Assembly (NCBI RefSeq): GCF_030064675.1
Contig: NZ_CP116413.1
Location: 3,690,001 to 3,754,000 of the forward strand
Origin: Crossiella sp. CA-258035
GTDB lineage: Bacteria; Actinomycetota; Actinomycetes; Mycobacteriales; Pseudonocardiaceae
Length of the DNA stretch: 64,000 nt
Reading direction: 5' to 3'
A model generated the notes under the pieces. It had not been told where the DNA came from and ran no database searches. It was given only the letters and a program-made list of their open reading frames with translations. Every line of letters begins with the position of its first letter. Position 1 is the stretch's first letter. Shown piece after piece: positions 25,196-33,816 of the stretch. The translations under genes were made by a program, and so were the position numbers.

Positions 25196-25983
25196 AGCAG
25201 GAACCGCCGCCCGATCAGGTAGACCACGAAGATCGGCAGCACGGACAGCGTCACCGCGGCCAGCAGGCCGGGCACGTTCACCCCGAACTGGCCCTGGAAG
25301 TTCCACAGTCCCAGGGTGAGCACCCGGTTCTCCGCGGACTGGGTGAGCACCAGCGGGAACAGGAAACCGTTCCAGGCGCTGAGCGCGGTGTAGATGGCCA
25401 CGGTGACGATGGCCGGTTTGGCCAGTGGCAGCACCAGGTCGAACAGCGTGCGCAGCGGCCCGGCCCCGTCGATGGCCTGCGCCTCGTACAGCTCGCGCGG
25501 CACATCGCGCAGGCTGGTGGTCAGCACCAGGGTGGCCACCGGCAGCGCGAAGGCCGCGGTGGGCAGGATGACCCCGGTGAGGCTGTCGTAGAGGTGCAGC
25601 CGGGTGATCAGCAGGTAGACCGGGATGATGGTGGCCTGCGCCGGAATCGCCAGCCCGGCCAGCAGCAGGCTGAACCCGCGCCGCACCCACGGGCTGGTGC
25701 TCCTGGTGGCCGCGTAGGCCGCTGGCACGGCCAGCAGCAGCACGATGAGCACGGTGGCCCCGGTGACCACCACGTTGTTGAGCAGGTACCGGCCGAACCC
25801 GCCCTCCAGCACGGTGAGGTAGTTCGCCAGGGTCGGGTTCGCCGGCGGGGCAAGGGGATGGCCGCCGAGGTAGTCGGCCCGCCCGCGCAGGCTCGCGGCC
25901 AGCATGTAGTACAGCGGCAGCAGCACCACCAGCAGCCAGAGTCCGGCGAAGGCGCCGCCGATCCGGTTCGGCGTGATCCTCAT
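25165..25983 (-). CDS. bxlG: Xylo-oligosaccharide ABC transporter permease, MalG type
   Basis: 272 residues with six membrane segments and the EAA loop ELYEAQAIDGAGPLRTLFDLVLP. The ATG at 25983 overlaps the TGA of the upstream permease (ATGA). It is the last gene of a three-gene transporter operon; no ATPase is encoded here, as in Streptomyces sugar transporters that share MsiK. Substrate is inferred from the xylanase and xylosidase neighbours. Confidence 0.88.
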   Translation of the reverse strand: MRITPNRIGGAFAGLWLLVVLLPLYYMLAASLRGRADYLGGHPLAPPANPTLANYLTVLEGGFGRYLLNNVVVTGATVLIVLLLAVPAAYAATRSTSPWVRRGFSLLLAGLAIPAQATIIPVYLLITRLHLYDSLTGVILPTAAFALPVATLVLTTSLRDVPRELYEAQAIDGAGPLRTLFDLVLPLAKPAIVTVAIYTALSAWNGFLFPLVLTQSAENRVLTLGLWNFQGQFGVNVPGLLAAVTLSVLPIFVVYLIGRRFLLAGLTAGFGK

Positions 25984-26831
25984 ACGCCCTCCTGTTGACT
26001 GGACATGGCGCGGAAACCGGTGGCCCGCAACACGATCAGCGACAGCGCCGCGCCCAGCACCATGAGCAGCACGCCGATGGTGCTGGCGTAGCCCAGCTCG
26101 AAGCCGGTGAACCCGGTGATGTACATGTGCAGCGGCAGGATCCGGGTCGCGGTGCCCGGTCCGCCGCCGGTGAGGATCAGCACGGTGTCGAAGGTGGTCA
26201 GCGAGCCGACCAGCATCAGCACCGAGGAGCTGATCACGGTGTGCCGCAGCTGGGGCAGCGTGATGTGCCGGAAGCGGGCCAGCCGCCCGGCCCCGTCCAG
26301 CACCGCGGCCTCGTACAGCGCGGGCGGCACCGCCCGCGCCGCGCCCTGGTAGAGCAGGGTGTGGAAGGGCACGTACTGCCAGGTGATCACCAGCACCACG
26401 GTGTAGAGCGCCAGCTGCGGGTCGCCCAGCGGGGCCAGCACCCCGGCGGTGAGGCCGAAGTTGGGGTCCAGCAACGCCTGCCACAGCAGGGCGATCGCGG
26501 CGGTGGAGAGCAGCAGCGGCAGGAAGAACAGCGCGCTGAGCACCGCCCGGCCGCGCTGCCTGCCCGCCGCCCACACCCCGGTCAGCAGCGCCAGCGGGGT
26601 CTGCACCAGCCAGGACAGCACCATGATCAGCAGGGTCCGGCCGAGCGCGGCGTGCGCCTGGTCATCGGCGTAGAGCCGGGCCCAGTTGTCCGCGCCGGTG
26701 ACCCGCGGCGCGCCCAGGCCGTCCCATGCGGTGAAGCTCAGGCCGAAGACCAGGACCATCGGCAGCACCGCGAACAGGGTGAAGAAGGCCAGTGCGGGCA
26801 GGGCGTAGAGAGCCGACGGCCGCTGGGTCAT
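25980..26831 (-). CDS. bxlF: Xylo-oligosaccharide ABC transporter permease, MalF type
   Basis: 283 residues, six membrane segments, EAA loop ALYEAAVLDGAGRLARFRHITLP. The ATG at 26831 overlaps the stop of the binding protein gene (ATGA). The short N-terminus (ALYALPALAFFTLFAVLPMVLVFGLSF) goes directly into the first membrane segment. Confidence 0.88.
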   Translation of the reverse strand: MTQRPSALYALPALAFFTLFAVLPMVLVFGLSFTAWDGLGAPRVTGADNWARLYADDQAHAALGRTLLIMVLSWLVQTPLALLTGVWAAGRQRGRAVLSALFFLPLLLSTAAIALLWQALLDPNFGLTAGVLAPLGDPQLALYTVVLVITWQYVPFHTLLYQGAARAVPPALYEAAVLDGAGRLARFRHITLPQLRHTVISSSVLMLVGSLTTFDTVLILTGGGPGTATRILPLHMYITGFTGFELGYASTIGVLLMVLGAALSLIVLRATGFRAMSSQQEGV

Positions 26832-28117
26832 CCGCGGCTGGCCAGCGCGTCGACGAACTGCTGCGGGGAGAGCTTGCCCAGGAAGAACTCCTGGAGCTGG
26901 GTGAGCAGGAAGGTGGCCTGCTCGGCTGGCAGGTCCTGGTCCCAGGACAGCTGGAAGTGCGGGGCGGCGCGCACCTGCTCGTAGAGCCAGCTGGTGTAGG
27001 CGGCGTTGGGGGCCTTGGCCAGCTTGTCCGCCAGCCCGCTCACCGCGGGCACGTCGCCGGCGTCGATGAGCGCCTGCACGTAGCCCGGGTCGTGCAGCTG
27101 GGTGGCCACGAACTTCTTGGCCTGGTCCACTGTGGACAATCCGGCGGACACCGAGTAGAAGTTGGCCGGGTTGCCGACCAGGTTGCGCGGGTCGCCCTTG
27201 CCGCCGGGCACCGCGGGGAAGGGGACCCAGCCCAGCGCCTCCCGCTTGACGAACTCCGGGCTCTGGCCGAGCTGGTTGACGTACTCCCAGGAGCCCATCA
27301 GGTGCATCGCGGCCTTGCCCTGGGCCAGGATGGTGGAGGCGCCGCCGAGGTCGTAGCCCACCCCGGCGAAGTCCCGGCCGAAGCCGCCGCGGTCGATGAG
27401 CTCCTTGAGCCGGGTCATCGACTCCAGCACCGCGGGGTGCCGCCAGCCCTCGGGTTTTCCCTTCACCGCGCGGAAGACCTCGGTGCCGCCGATCCGGTCG
27501 AGCAGGTACTCCGCCCACATCAGCTCGGTCCAGGCCTGCGAGCCGGCCAGCGCGATCGGCTGCACGTTCCTGGCCTTGAAGGTCTCCACCAGTGCCAGCA
27601 GTTCCTCCCAGGTGCCCGGCGGCCGCGCGCCCGCGGCGGCGAAGACCTCCTTGTTGTAGAACAGGACCACCGGCTGCATGCCGCGCATCGGCAGCCCGTA
27701 GAGCTTGCCGTCCAGGCGGGCCGCGTCCAGCACGTTCGGCAGGAACGCCTCGCCGAGGCCGGGGTTCTCGGCCAGCAGCGGGGTCAGGTCGGCGACCTTG
27801 CCCGCGTCGACGTACTCCTTGAGGTTGCCGCCGCCCCAGTTGAAGAAGGCCGAGGGCGGGTTCGGCGAGCCGAGGGCGACCCGCAGCTTCTGCTTGTACG
27901 GGTCGTTGGCGAAGGTCTCCAGCTTGGCGGTGCCGCCCGCGCGGTTGAAGCGGTCCACCGACTGCTGTTCGATCGGGTTGAGCACGTTGTCCTGCAAGGC
28001 CCACACCGTGACCCCCGCCTGGCCCGCCGGGCCGGAGGTGCCGCAGGCGGCCAGCGCGCCCGCGGCCAGGGCGAGCGCGCAGAGGCGGAGAAAGCGCGGT
28101 CGGGAACGCCGTAACAT
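26828..28117 (-). CDS. bxlE: Xylo-oligosaccharide-binding lipoprotein
   Basis: 429 residues, lipobox LAACGTSG with Cys about residue 25. Family 1 solute-binding fold (VTVWALQDNVLNPIEQQSVDRFNR..., later GKAAMHLMGSWEYVNQLG). It is first in the bxlEFG-like operon; the ATG at 28117 follows AAAGGTGG. A perfect palindrome at 28127-28146 sits right upstream and overlaps the RBS region, so a bound repressor could block expression. The sugar bound is inferred from context. Confidence 0.88.
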   Translation of the reverse strand: MLRRSRPRFLRLCALALAAGALAACGTSGPAGQAGVTVWALQDNVLNPIEQQSVDRFNRAGGTAKLETFANDPYKQKLRVALGSPNPPSAFFNWGGGNLKEYVDAGKVADLTPLLAENPGLGEAFLPNVLDAARLDGKLYGLPMRGMQPVVLFYNKEVFAAAGARPPGTWEELLALVETFKARNVQPIALAGSQAWTELMWAEYLLDRIGGTEVFRAVKGKPEGWRHPAVLESMTRLKELIDRGGFGRDFAGVGYDLGGASTILAQGKAAMHLMGSWEYVNQLGQSPEFVKREALGWVPFPAVPGGKGDPRNLVGNPANFYSVSAGLSTVDQAKKFVATQLHDPGYVQALIDAGDVPAVSGLADKLAKAPNAAYTSWLYEQVRAAPHFQLSWDQDLPAEQATFLLTQLQEFFLGKLSPQQFVDALASRG

Positions 28118-28126
28118 GGAGCCACC

Positions 28127-28146
28127 TTTCCGAAATGTTTCGGAAA
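28127..28146. promoter_or_regulatory. Palindromic operator before bxlE
   Basis: TTTCCGAAATGTTTCGGAAA, 9-bp arms around TG, 10 bp upstream of the bxlE start. A LacI-family regulator site by form; followed by GGAAATATCG, which resembles the GAAAGTATCG motif of GH10. Confidence 0.75.
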
Positions 28147-28261
28147 TATCGCGAGTGCGGCCGACCCTATGGACGCTGCTCTGTTGGTGTCAAGAGCGGC
28201 TTTAGTCCAAACAGAGTCCCGTTTTGGCAGCTAGTTTGCGGCGGGTTGTGTTTCGCAGTCT

Positions 28262-28274
28262 TATCGATACTATC
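28262..28274. promoter_or_regulatory. Xylan-regulator motif before the GH3 gene
   Basis: TATCGATACTATC; its complement GATAGTATCGATA matches the GH10 motif GAAAGTATCGACA at 11 of 13 positions. It ends 6 bp before the ATG at 28281. Confidence 0.55.
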
Positions 28275-28280
28275 GGCGTC

Positions 28281-30608
28281 ATGGATCGCGTCTGGGGGAT
28301 CCCAGGGCGTCCGGTGCAGGAGCGGGTGGCCACGCTGCTCACCGAGATGACCCTGGCGGAGAAGCTGGCCCAGCTCGTCGGCGTGTGGGTGGGGGTGTCC
28401 GAGGTGGCGGCCGAGGTCGCCCCGGCCCAGCACGAGTTCGCCGAGTCCCTTCCTCCGTGGGACGAGCTGACCAAGTCCGGGCTGGGCCAGCTCACCCGCG
28501 TCTTCGGCACCGCCCCGGTCGATCCGGCGCACGCGGCCAGGGCGCTGGCCCAGACCCAGCGCCGCCTGGTCGAGAACACCCGGCTGGGCATCCCGGCGAT
28601 GGCGCACGAGGAGTGCCTCTCCGGCTTCACCGCCTGGCGGGCCACCGTGTTCCCGGCACCACTGGCCTGGGCCGCCGCCTTCGACCCCGGCACGGTGCGG
28701 TGGATGGCCGAGGCGGTGGGCCGATCACTGGCCGAGGTCGGCGTGCACCAGGGCCTGGCCCCGGTGCTGGACGTGCTGCGCGATCCGCGCTGGGGCCGGT
28801 CCGAGGAGACGCTGGGGGAGGACCCGTACCTGGTCGGCGTGCTCGGCGCGGCCTACACCGGCGGCCTGGAGTCGGCCGGGATCGTGGCCACGCTCAAGCA
28901 CTTCGCCGGGTACTCCGCCTCCCGCGCCGGCCGCAACCACGCCCCGGTGGGCATGGGGCCGCGCGAGTTCGCCGACGTGGTGCTGCCGCCGTTCGAGCTG
29001 GCCCTGCGCGAGGGCGGGGCGCGTTCGGTGATGCACTCCTACGCTGAGGTCGACGGCGTGCCGCCAGCGGCCGATCCGGCGCTGCTGACCGGGCTGTTGC
29101 GGGAGACCTGGGGCTTCCAGGGTGTGGTGGTGGCCGACTACTTCGGCGTCTCCTTCCTGGAGACCGCGCACGGTGTGGCCGGTTCCCCCGGTGAGGCGGC
29201 GGCGCTCGCGCTGGCCGCGGGGGTGGACGTGGAGCTGCCGAGCGTGCGCTGCTACGGCGAGCCGCTGGCCGAGCTGGTGCGTGCGGGTGTGGTGCCGGAG
29301 GAGCTGGTGGACCGCGCGGTGACCAGGGTGCTGCGGCAGAAGTGCGAGCTGGGCCTGCTGGACGAGGACTGGGACCCGGAGCCGCCCGCGCTGCGCCAGG
29401 ACCGGCCGGTGGACCTGGACCCGCCGGAGCTGCGCACGCTGGCCCGCACCCTGGCCGAGCGCTCGATCGTGTTGCTGGCCAACGACTCCGGCCTGCTGCC
29501 GCTGCGCGAGCCCGGTCATCTCGCGGTGGTCGGGCCGTGCGCGGAGGAGGTGCTCTCGCTGCTGGGCTGCTACTCCTTCCCCAGCCACGTCGGCACCCAG
29601 CACCCCGAGGTCCCGCTGGGCATCGAGGCGCCCACCCTGCTGGACGCGCTGCGCGCCGAGTTCCCGGACACCGAGATCCGTTGCGCCCCAGGCTGTGCGG
29701 TCACCGGCGAGGACCGCTCCGGCATCCCGGCCGCGGCCGCGCTCGCCGATGCCGCCGAGGTGTGCGTGCTGGCCCTCGGCGACCGCTCCGGCCTGTTCGG
29801 CCGCGGCACCTCCGGCGAGGGCTGCGACGCCGCCGACCTGGCCCTGCCCGGGGTGCAGGCCGAACTGCTGGCCGCGGTGCTGGACACCGGGACGCCGGTG
29901 GTGCTGGTCCTGCTGGCCGGCCGCCCCTACGCCCTCGGCGGGGACGCCGAACGGGCCGCGGCCGTGGTGCAGGCGTTCTTCCCCGGACAGGAAGGCGCGG
30001 GCGCGGTCGCGGGCGTGCTCAGCGGCCGGGTGAACCCCTCGGGCAAGCTGCCCGCGCAGGTCCCGCACGGCCCCGGCGGGCAGCCCGCGACCTACCTGCA
30101 CCCGCCGCTCGGCGGCCCGGGGTCGGTCAGCTCGGTGGACCCGGCCCCGCGGTTCCCGTTCGGCCACGGCCTGTCCTACACCAGCTTCGAGTACCTGGAC
30201 GGCCACGCGCAGCCTGAACTGCCCAGCGACGGGGAGATCGAGGTGTCCTGCCTGGTGCGCAACACCGGCGACCGGCCCGGCGCGGAGGTCGTCCAGCTGT
30301 ACCTGCACGACCCGGTGGCCTCGGTGACCCGGCCGGTGCGTCAGCTGGCCGGGTTCGCCCGGGTGCACCTGGACCCCGGGGAGTCGGTGCGGGTCCGCTT
30401 CCGGCTGCACGCCGACCGGACCTCCTTCACCGGCCGTGACGGCCGCCGGGTGGTCGAACCCGGCGAGCTGCGCCTGCTGCTGGGCTCCTCCAGCACCGAC
30501 ATCCGGTGGCAGGCCACGGTCGAAGTCACCGGGGCAGCGCGCCATCCCGGCCCGGACCGGGTGCTGATGACCCCGGTGGTCCTCGACCCGGCGGAGGCCG
30601 CCGGCTGA
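28281..30608 (+). CDS. bxlA: GH3 beta-xylosidase, cytoplasmic
   Basis: 775 residues without a signal peptide. The GH3 barrel has LKHFAGYSASRAGRNHAPVG and the nucleophile Asp in GVVVADYFGVSFLETAHGV, a form typical of actinobacterial beta-xylosidases. The second (alpha/beta) domain begins about residue 400 (RSIVLLANDSGLLPL). A fibronectin III-like domain closes the protein (PRFPFGHGLSYTSFEY ... ELRLLLGSSS). No RBS is visible before ATG 28281, so a leaderless or near-leaderless transcript is possible. It would hydrolyse imported xylobiose. Its last 83 bp overlap the SGNH gene on the other strand. Confidence 0.92.
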   Translation: MDRVWGIPGRPVQERVATLLTEMTLAEKLAQLVGVWVGVSEVAAEVAPAQHEFAESLPPWDELTKSGLGQLTRVFGTAPVDPAHAARALAQTQRRLVENTRLGIPAMAHEECLSGFTAWRATVFPAPLAWAAAFDPGTVRWMAEAVGRSLAEVGVHQGLAPVLDVLRDPRWGRSEETLGEDPYLVGVLGAAYTGGLESAGIVATLKHFAGYSASRAGRNHAPVGMGPREFADVVLPPFELALREGGARSVMHSYAEVDGVPPAADPALLTGLLRETWGFQGVVVADYFGVSFLETAHGVAGSPGEAAALALAAGVDVELPSVRCYGEPLAELVRAGVVPEELVDRAVTRVLRQKCELGLLDEDWDPEPPALRQDRPVDLDPPELRTLARTLAERSIVLLANDSGLLPLREPGHLAVVGPCAEEVLSLLGCYSFPSHVGTQHPEVPLGIEAPTLLDALRAEFPDTEIRCAPGCAVTGEDRSGIPAAAALADAAEVCVLALGDRSGLFGRGTSGEGCDAADLALPGVQAELLAAVLDTGTPVVLVLLAGRPYALGGDAERAAAVVQAFFPGQEGAGAVAGVLSGRVNPSGKLPAQVPHGPGGQPATYLHPPLGGPGSVSSVDPAPRFPFGHGLSYTSFEYLDGHAQPELPSDGEIEVSCLVRNTGDRPGAEVVQLYLHDPVASVTRPVRQLAGFARVHLDPGESVRVRFRLHADRTSFTGRDGRRVVEPGELRLLLGSSSTDIRWQATVEVTGAARHPGPDRVLMTPVVLDPAEAAG

Positions 30609-31299
30609 GGGCCTCGGTCACGGCAGGCAGCCAGCGGTCGGCCATCTTGCGGAACCCGGTGTCGTTGGGGTGCACCCCGTCGATGGTGTCGGTGGCTGCG
30701 TCGAAGCCGGTCCACTGGTCCACCACGGTGATCGGCGAGCGCGCGGTGGACCGCTGCGCCGCCCAGCCCGGGATCGCGCGGTTGAGCGCCAGCACCCGCC
30801 GTGCGCAGGGGTCGCAGCCGATCGCCCGCATCGGGATGATCTGCGCGAGCAGGATCCGCACCTCCGGGTTGCGCGCCCGGAGCTGCCCGACCAGCTTCGC
30901 GTACGCGGCCAGCACCGCCTCGGTCCCGGCCCCGTGCCACAGGTCGTTGGTGCCCAGGTGCATCAGCACGATGTGCGGTCTGGCCACGGCCAGCCAGGAC
31001 GGCAGCAGGTCCTCCCGCGCGATCCTGGTGGCCTGGTAGCCGCTGTACCCCGCGTGGTCGCGGTCGTAGGTCAGCGGGCAGGCGCCGCCGGTCCTGGGGC
31101 CCACGAAGTCGAGGTCGGTGTGCCCGGCCGCCCGGAGCTGGTGCCAGAGGACGGCGCGCCAGCAGCCAGGAGCACCGGTGATCGAGTCGCCCAGCGGCAT
31201 GATCCGGACCTGGGCCGGTGGCAGCACCCAGGCCAGGGCGATCACCAGGCTGAGCGCGAGGAGGACCACCGGAGCCCGGCCAACCCGGCCAGCCGACAT
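30526..31299 (-). CDS. SGNH hydrolase, CE3-like acetylxylan esterase candidate
   Basis: 257 residues. An N-terminal hydrophobic segment (VVLLALSLVIALAWVL) is a signal or anchor. SGNH blocks: I (MPLGDSITGAPGCWR, catalytic Ser), III (HLGTNDLWHG, Gly/Asn) and V (DTIDGVHPNDTGF, Asp and His). The GDSITGAPGCWR form resembles carbohydrate esterase family 3, which deacetylates xylan; the xylan context agrees. It is convergent with GH3 and overlaps it by 83 bp, and the overlapped part is a Pro/Gly-rich tail after the catalytic domain. Confidence 0.8.
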   Translation of the reverse strand: MSAGRVGRAPVVLLALSLVIALAWVLPPAQVRIMPLGDSITGAPGCWRAVLWHQLRAAGHTDLDFVGPRTGGACPLTYDRDHAGYSGYQATRIAREDLLPSWLAVARPHIVLMHLGTNDLWHGAGTEAVLAAYAKLVGQLRARNPEVRILLAQIIPMRAIGCDPCARRVLALNRAIPGWAAQRSTARSPITVVDQWTGFDAATDTIDGVHPNDTGFRKMADRWLPAVTEALSRRPPPGRGPPGSSAPGPGRDGALPR

Positions 31300-31363
31300 C
31301 GGGACTCCCTGTCACGCCTGAAGGTCGGGTCTGTCCATCCTCAGGTACCCGCTGGTGGACAAA

Positions 31364-31558
31364 TCACTCGCGCACCGTGATCGCCGCGGCCGGGCACACC
31401 GCGGCGGCCTCGCGGATCGTCTCGTGCAGCGCCGCGGGCGGCTGTTCCGCCAGCAGCACGACGATGCCGTCCTCCTCGCGCTGGTCGAACACCTCCGGCG
31501 CGAGCAGCACGCAGGTGCCCGCGCCGCAGCACCGGTCCTGGTCCACGGTGATCTTCAT
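31364..31558 (-). CDS. Single-cluster (3Fe-4S type) ferredoxin
   Basis: 64 residues. Three cluster cysteines, Cys10 or 11, Cys16 and Cys55 (DRCCGAGTC ... VCP), with Ala/Gly where a fourth would be, as in the P450-partner ferredoxins of actinomycetes. The ATG at 31558 overlaps the TGA of the TetR gene (ATGA). It probably passes electrons to the P450 of the same operon. Confidence 0.92.
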   Translation of the reverse strand: MKITVDQDRCCGAGTCVLLAPEVFDQREEDGIVVLLAEQPPAALHETIREAAAVCPAAAITVRE

Positions 31559-32202
31559 GGTTCCTCCTTCGTGACCGGGGCCAGCCACAGTCCGACCAGC
31601 GCGTCGATCAGGCCGGTGCCGGCGTCCTGCCAGCTGGACCTGGGGGTGTGGGTGTGCTCGGCGAGGGCGAGCTCGCGTTCGGCCATCATGTGCACCATCA
31701 GGTGGCGGAGCATGCCGCCGCGTTCGTCCCTGACCTCGCCGGGCAGGTCGGGCAGGCTGCGGTGCAGTCCGTCGACGATCCGGTGGAGGCTGGGGGAGGT
31801 CAGCGCCTCCTCCTCCATGATCGGGCGCAGCGACGGGTCGGTCATCACCTGCGCGGCGAAGCGGGCGAACCAGGTCGGGCTGCCCAGCGAGGCCAGGTGG
31901 TCGGTGAGCGGGCGGACCAGGCAGGTGATCCAGTCCCGGACCTCCCTGCTGCCGGCGACCTCGGCGACCATCGGGTCGCGCCGCCGCTCCATCGCGGTGG
32001 CGTGCCTGCGGATGACCGCCCGCACCAGGTCGGCCTTGGTGCCGAAGTGGTAGCCGACCACGGTGTTGTTGCCCTGCCCGGCGGCCTCGGCGACCTGCCG
32101 GTTGGACACCGCGAACACGCCGTGCTCGGCGAAGAGCCGTTCCGCGGCGGTGAGGATCTGTTCCCTGGTGGCTTGGGCCCGCGCCGCCCTGCTGGTGGTC
32201 AT
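31555..32202 (-). CDS. TetR-family regulator
   Basis: 215 residues. N-terminal HTH (TREQILTAAERLFAEHGVFAVSNRQVAEAAGQGNNTVVGYHFGTKADLVRAVI) is TetR type; the rest is a helical ligand domain. It lies between P450 and ferredoxin with ATGA overlaps on both sides, so it is made only when the P450 mRNA is translated, a feedback arrangement. ATG at 32202; an upstream in-frame ATG at 32211 is possible. Its likely operator is the palindrome at 33438-33457 before the P450 gene. Confidence 0.92.
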   Translation of the reverse strand: MTTSRAARAQATREQILTAAERLFAEHGVFAVSNRQVAEAAGQGNNTVVGYHFGTKADLVRAVIRRHATAMERRRDPMVAEVAGSREVRDWITCLVRPLTDHLASLGSPTWFARFAAQVMTDPSLRPIMEEEALTSPSLHRIVDGLHRSLPDLPGEVRDERGGMLRHLMVHMMAERELALAEHTHTPRSSWQDAGTGLIDALVGLWLAPVTKEEP

Positions 32203-33410
32203 GGCCCCCATCGAACCGGAAGCTCCCGCAGCCCGCCCACCGCGAGTCCCTCGACCTTGCGCAGTTCGGCCACCGGCACGGCCAGCTCCAGGGCAGGCAG
32301 CCTGCGCAGCAGCACCTCCAGGGTCACCTGCAGCTCGGTGCGGGCCAGCGGCTGGCCGAGGCAGGCGTGCGCGCCCGCGCCGAAGGCCAGGTGCGGGTTG
32401 GGGCTGCGGCCCAGGTCCAGCTCGGCGGCGGCGGTGAAGGCGCGCTCGTCCCGGTTGGCCGCGGCCATGCTGCACACCGCGGTGGTGCCGCTGGGCAGGG
32501 TGGTCCCGGCGATCTCGATGTCCTCGGTGAGGTAGCGCGCCATGCCGAAGCCCGCGTTGGCGTCCAGCCGCAGCGTCTCCTCCACCGCGGTGCGCACCAG
32601 CGAAGGCTCGGCCAGCAGCCGTTCCCAGTGCCGCCGGTCGGCCAGCAGCATCGCGGTCATCTTGGTGATCATGTTGGCGGTGGTCTCGTGCCCGGCGATC
32701 AGCAGGCCCATGCCGGTGGCGATCAGCGCCGGGTCGGACATCGGCTCGCCGTCCGGGCCGGTCTCCGCGATGAGGGCGCTGAGCAGGTCCTCACCGGGCT
32801 CGGCGCGCTTGGCCGCGATGTGCCCGGCCATGTACCGGGCGAACTCCGCCTGCGCCAGGTCCATCTCGGCCTGGGTGTAGCGGGTCATGCTCAGCAGCGC
32901 GTCCGACCAGTGCGCGAAGCGGTCCCGGTCGGCATCCGGCACGCCGAGCAGGTCGCAGATCACCCACACCGGCAGCGGAAAGCCCAGCGCCGCCTTGAGA
33001 TCCGCGGGCGAGCCCTTGGCCACCATGTCGTCCACCAGCTGCTCGGCCATCGCCTCGATGGCGGGCCGCAGCGCGTTCATCCGCTTGGCGGTGAACCACT
33101 TGCCGATCATCCGCCGCCAGCGCAGGTGCCCTTCGCCGTGCTGGGGGAGCACAGTGGACATCTCGTTGTTGAACAGTCCGCCGGACTCGGTGTCGGCGAC
33201 GCGGGCCGCGTTGTCCGCCGCGGTCGGCCTGGTGAACCGGGGGTCGGCCAGCACGCTCTTGACGTCCTCGTAGCGGGTGATCAGCGTGGCCTCGTCCCCG
33301 CTGGCCAGCTGCACCTTGGCCACTGGGCAGCGCTCCTGGTAGCTGGCCCACTCGGCGGGTGGCTCCAGGGCGGCGTCGGACTCGAACGGGAAGCGGGGCA
33401 GCTGGGTCAT
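32199..33410 (-). CDS. Cytochrome P450
   Basis: 403 residues. I-helix AGHETTANM (proton-delivery Glu-Thr-Thr), ExxR in EETLRLDAN, and heme-binding loop FGAGAHACLGQPLARTEL with the Cys ligand. The size and style fit bacterial class I P450s such as CYP105/107, which need a ferredoxin; one is encoded two genes downstream. ATG 33410 is chosen over a longer frame that overlaps the operator. Substrate unknown; a tailoring step on the product of the adenylation operon upstream is a hypothesis. Confidence 0.93.
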   Translation of the reverse strand: MTQLPRFPFESDAALEPPAEWASYQERCPVAKVQLASGDEATLITRYEDVKSVLADPRFTRPTAADNAARVADTESGGLFNNEMSTVLPQHGEGHLRWRRMIGKWFTAKRMNALRPAIEAMAEQLVDDMVAKGSPADLKAALGFPLPVWVICDLLGVPDADRDRFAHWSDALLSMTRYTQAEMDLAQAEFARYMAGHIAAKRAEPGEDLLSALIAETGPDGEPMSDPALIATGMGLLIAGHETTANMITKMTAMLLADRRHWERLLAEPSLVRTAVEETLRLDANAGFGMARYLTEDIEIAGTTLPSGTTAVCSMAAANRDERAFTAAAELDLGRSPNPHLAFGAGAHACLGQPLARTELQVTLEVLLRRLPALELAVPVAELRKVEGLAVGGLRELPVRWGP

Positions 33411-33437
33411 GTCGCCAGCATGGCCCCGGACTGGAAG

Positions 33438-33462
33438 TAAGTCAATCAACTGACTTAAGTTG
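33438..33462. promoter_or_regulatory. Overlapping palindromes before the P450 operon, likely TetR operator
   Basis: TAAGTCA-N6-TGACTTA (33438-33457) with a second inverted repeat CAACT-N6-AGTTG (33447-33451, 33458-33462). It lies 28 bp before the P450 start and overlaps the last codons and stop (33442) of the anti-sigma gene. Confidence 0.7.
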
Positions 33463-33816
33463 GCGGTGGGGGCGCGGGGTCGCAAGCCAGGTGGCCAGCA
33501 GCGCCCCGGCGAGCACTGCGGTCACGACCCCGGCGGTGGTGCCGAACCTGGCCCACCGGGCCTTGCGTGCCGCGCGGACCAGCCCGGCGTGCAGGGCTTC
33601 CGGGGGCGCGGGACCCGCCGGGTCGAGCAGCTCGGCCGCCTGCTCCCTGGCCACCGTGGCGAGCAGGCCGGGCAGCCCGGCGAACCCGGCGACCGCGCGG
33701 GCGCACGGGCGGCAGGCATGCAGGTGTCCTTCGTAGTCCCGGCGCTCGGTGTGTGACAGCGCGCCCAGCAGATAGGCGGCGTCCCACTCCCGGTACGGGT
33801 CGGCTGGTGGCGTCAC
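33442..33816 (-). CDS. Zinc-finger (zf-HC2) anti-sigma factor
   Basis: 124 residues. Cytoplasmic N-terminus with the H-x3-C-x2-C zinc motif (HLHACRPCARAV) of the ZAS family, then one membrane segment (FGTTAGVVTAVLAGALLATWLA) near the C-terminus and almost no outer domain. The GTG start at 33816 overlaps the sigma factor stop (GTGA). It would hold the ECF sigma factor at the membrane until a signal releases it; the very short outside part suggests that a partner membrane protein supplies the signal. Confidence 0.9.
   Translation of the reverse strand: MTPPADPYREWDAAYLLGALSHTERRDYEGHLHACRPCARAVAGFAGLPGLLATVAREQAAELLDPAGPAPPEALHAGLVRAARKARWARFGTTAGVVTAVLAGALLATWLATPRPHRQLKSVD

Noticed and set aside
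28207-28227. Inverted repeat CCAAAC ... GTTTTGG between bxlE and GH3
   Set aside because: Arms are short and mismatched with a long spacer; no repeat of it elsewhere in the window.
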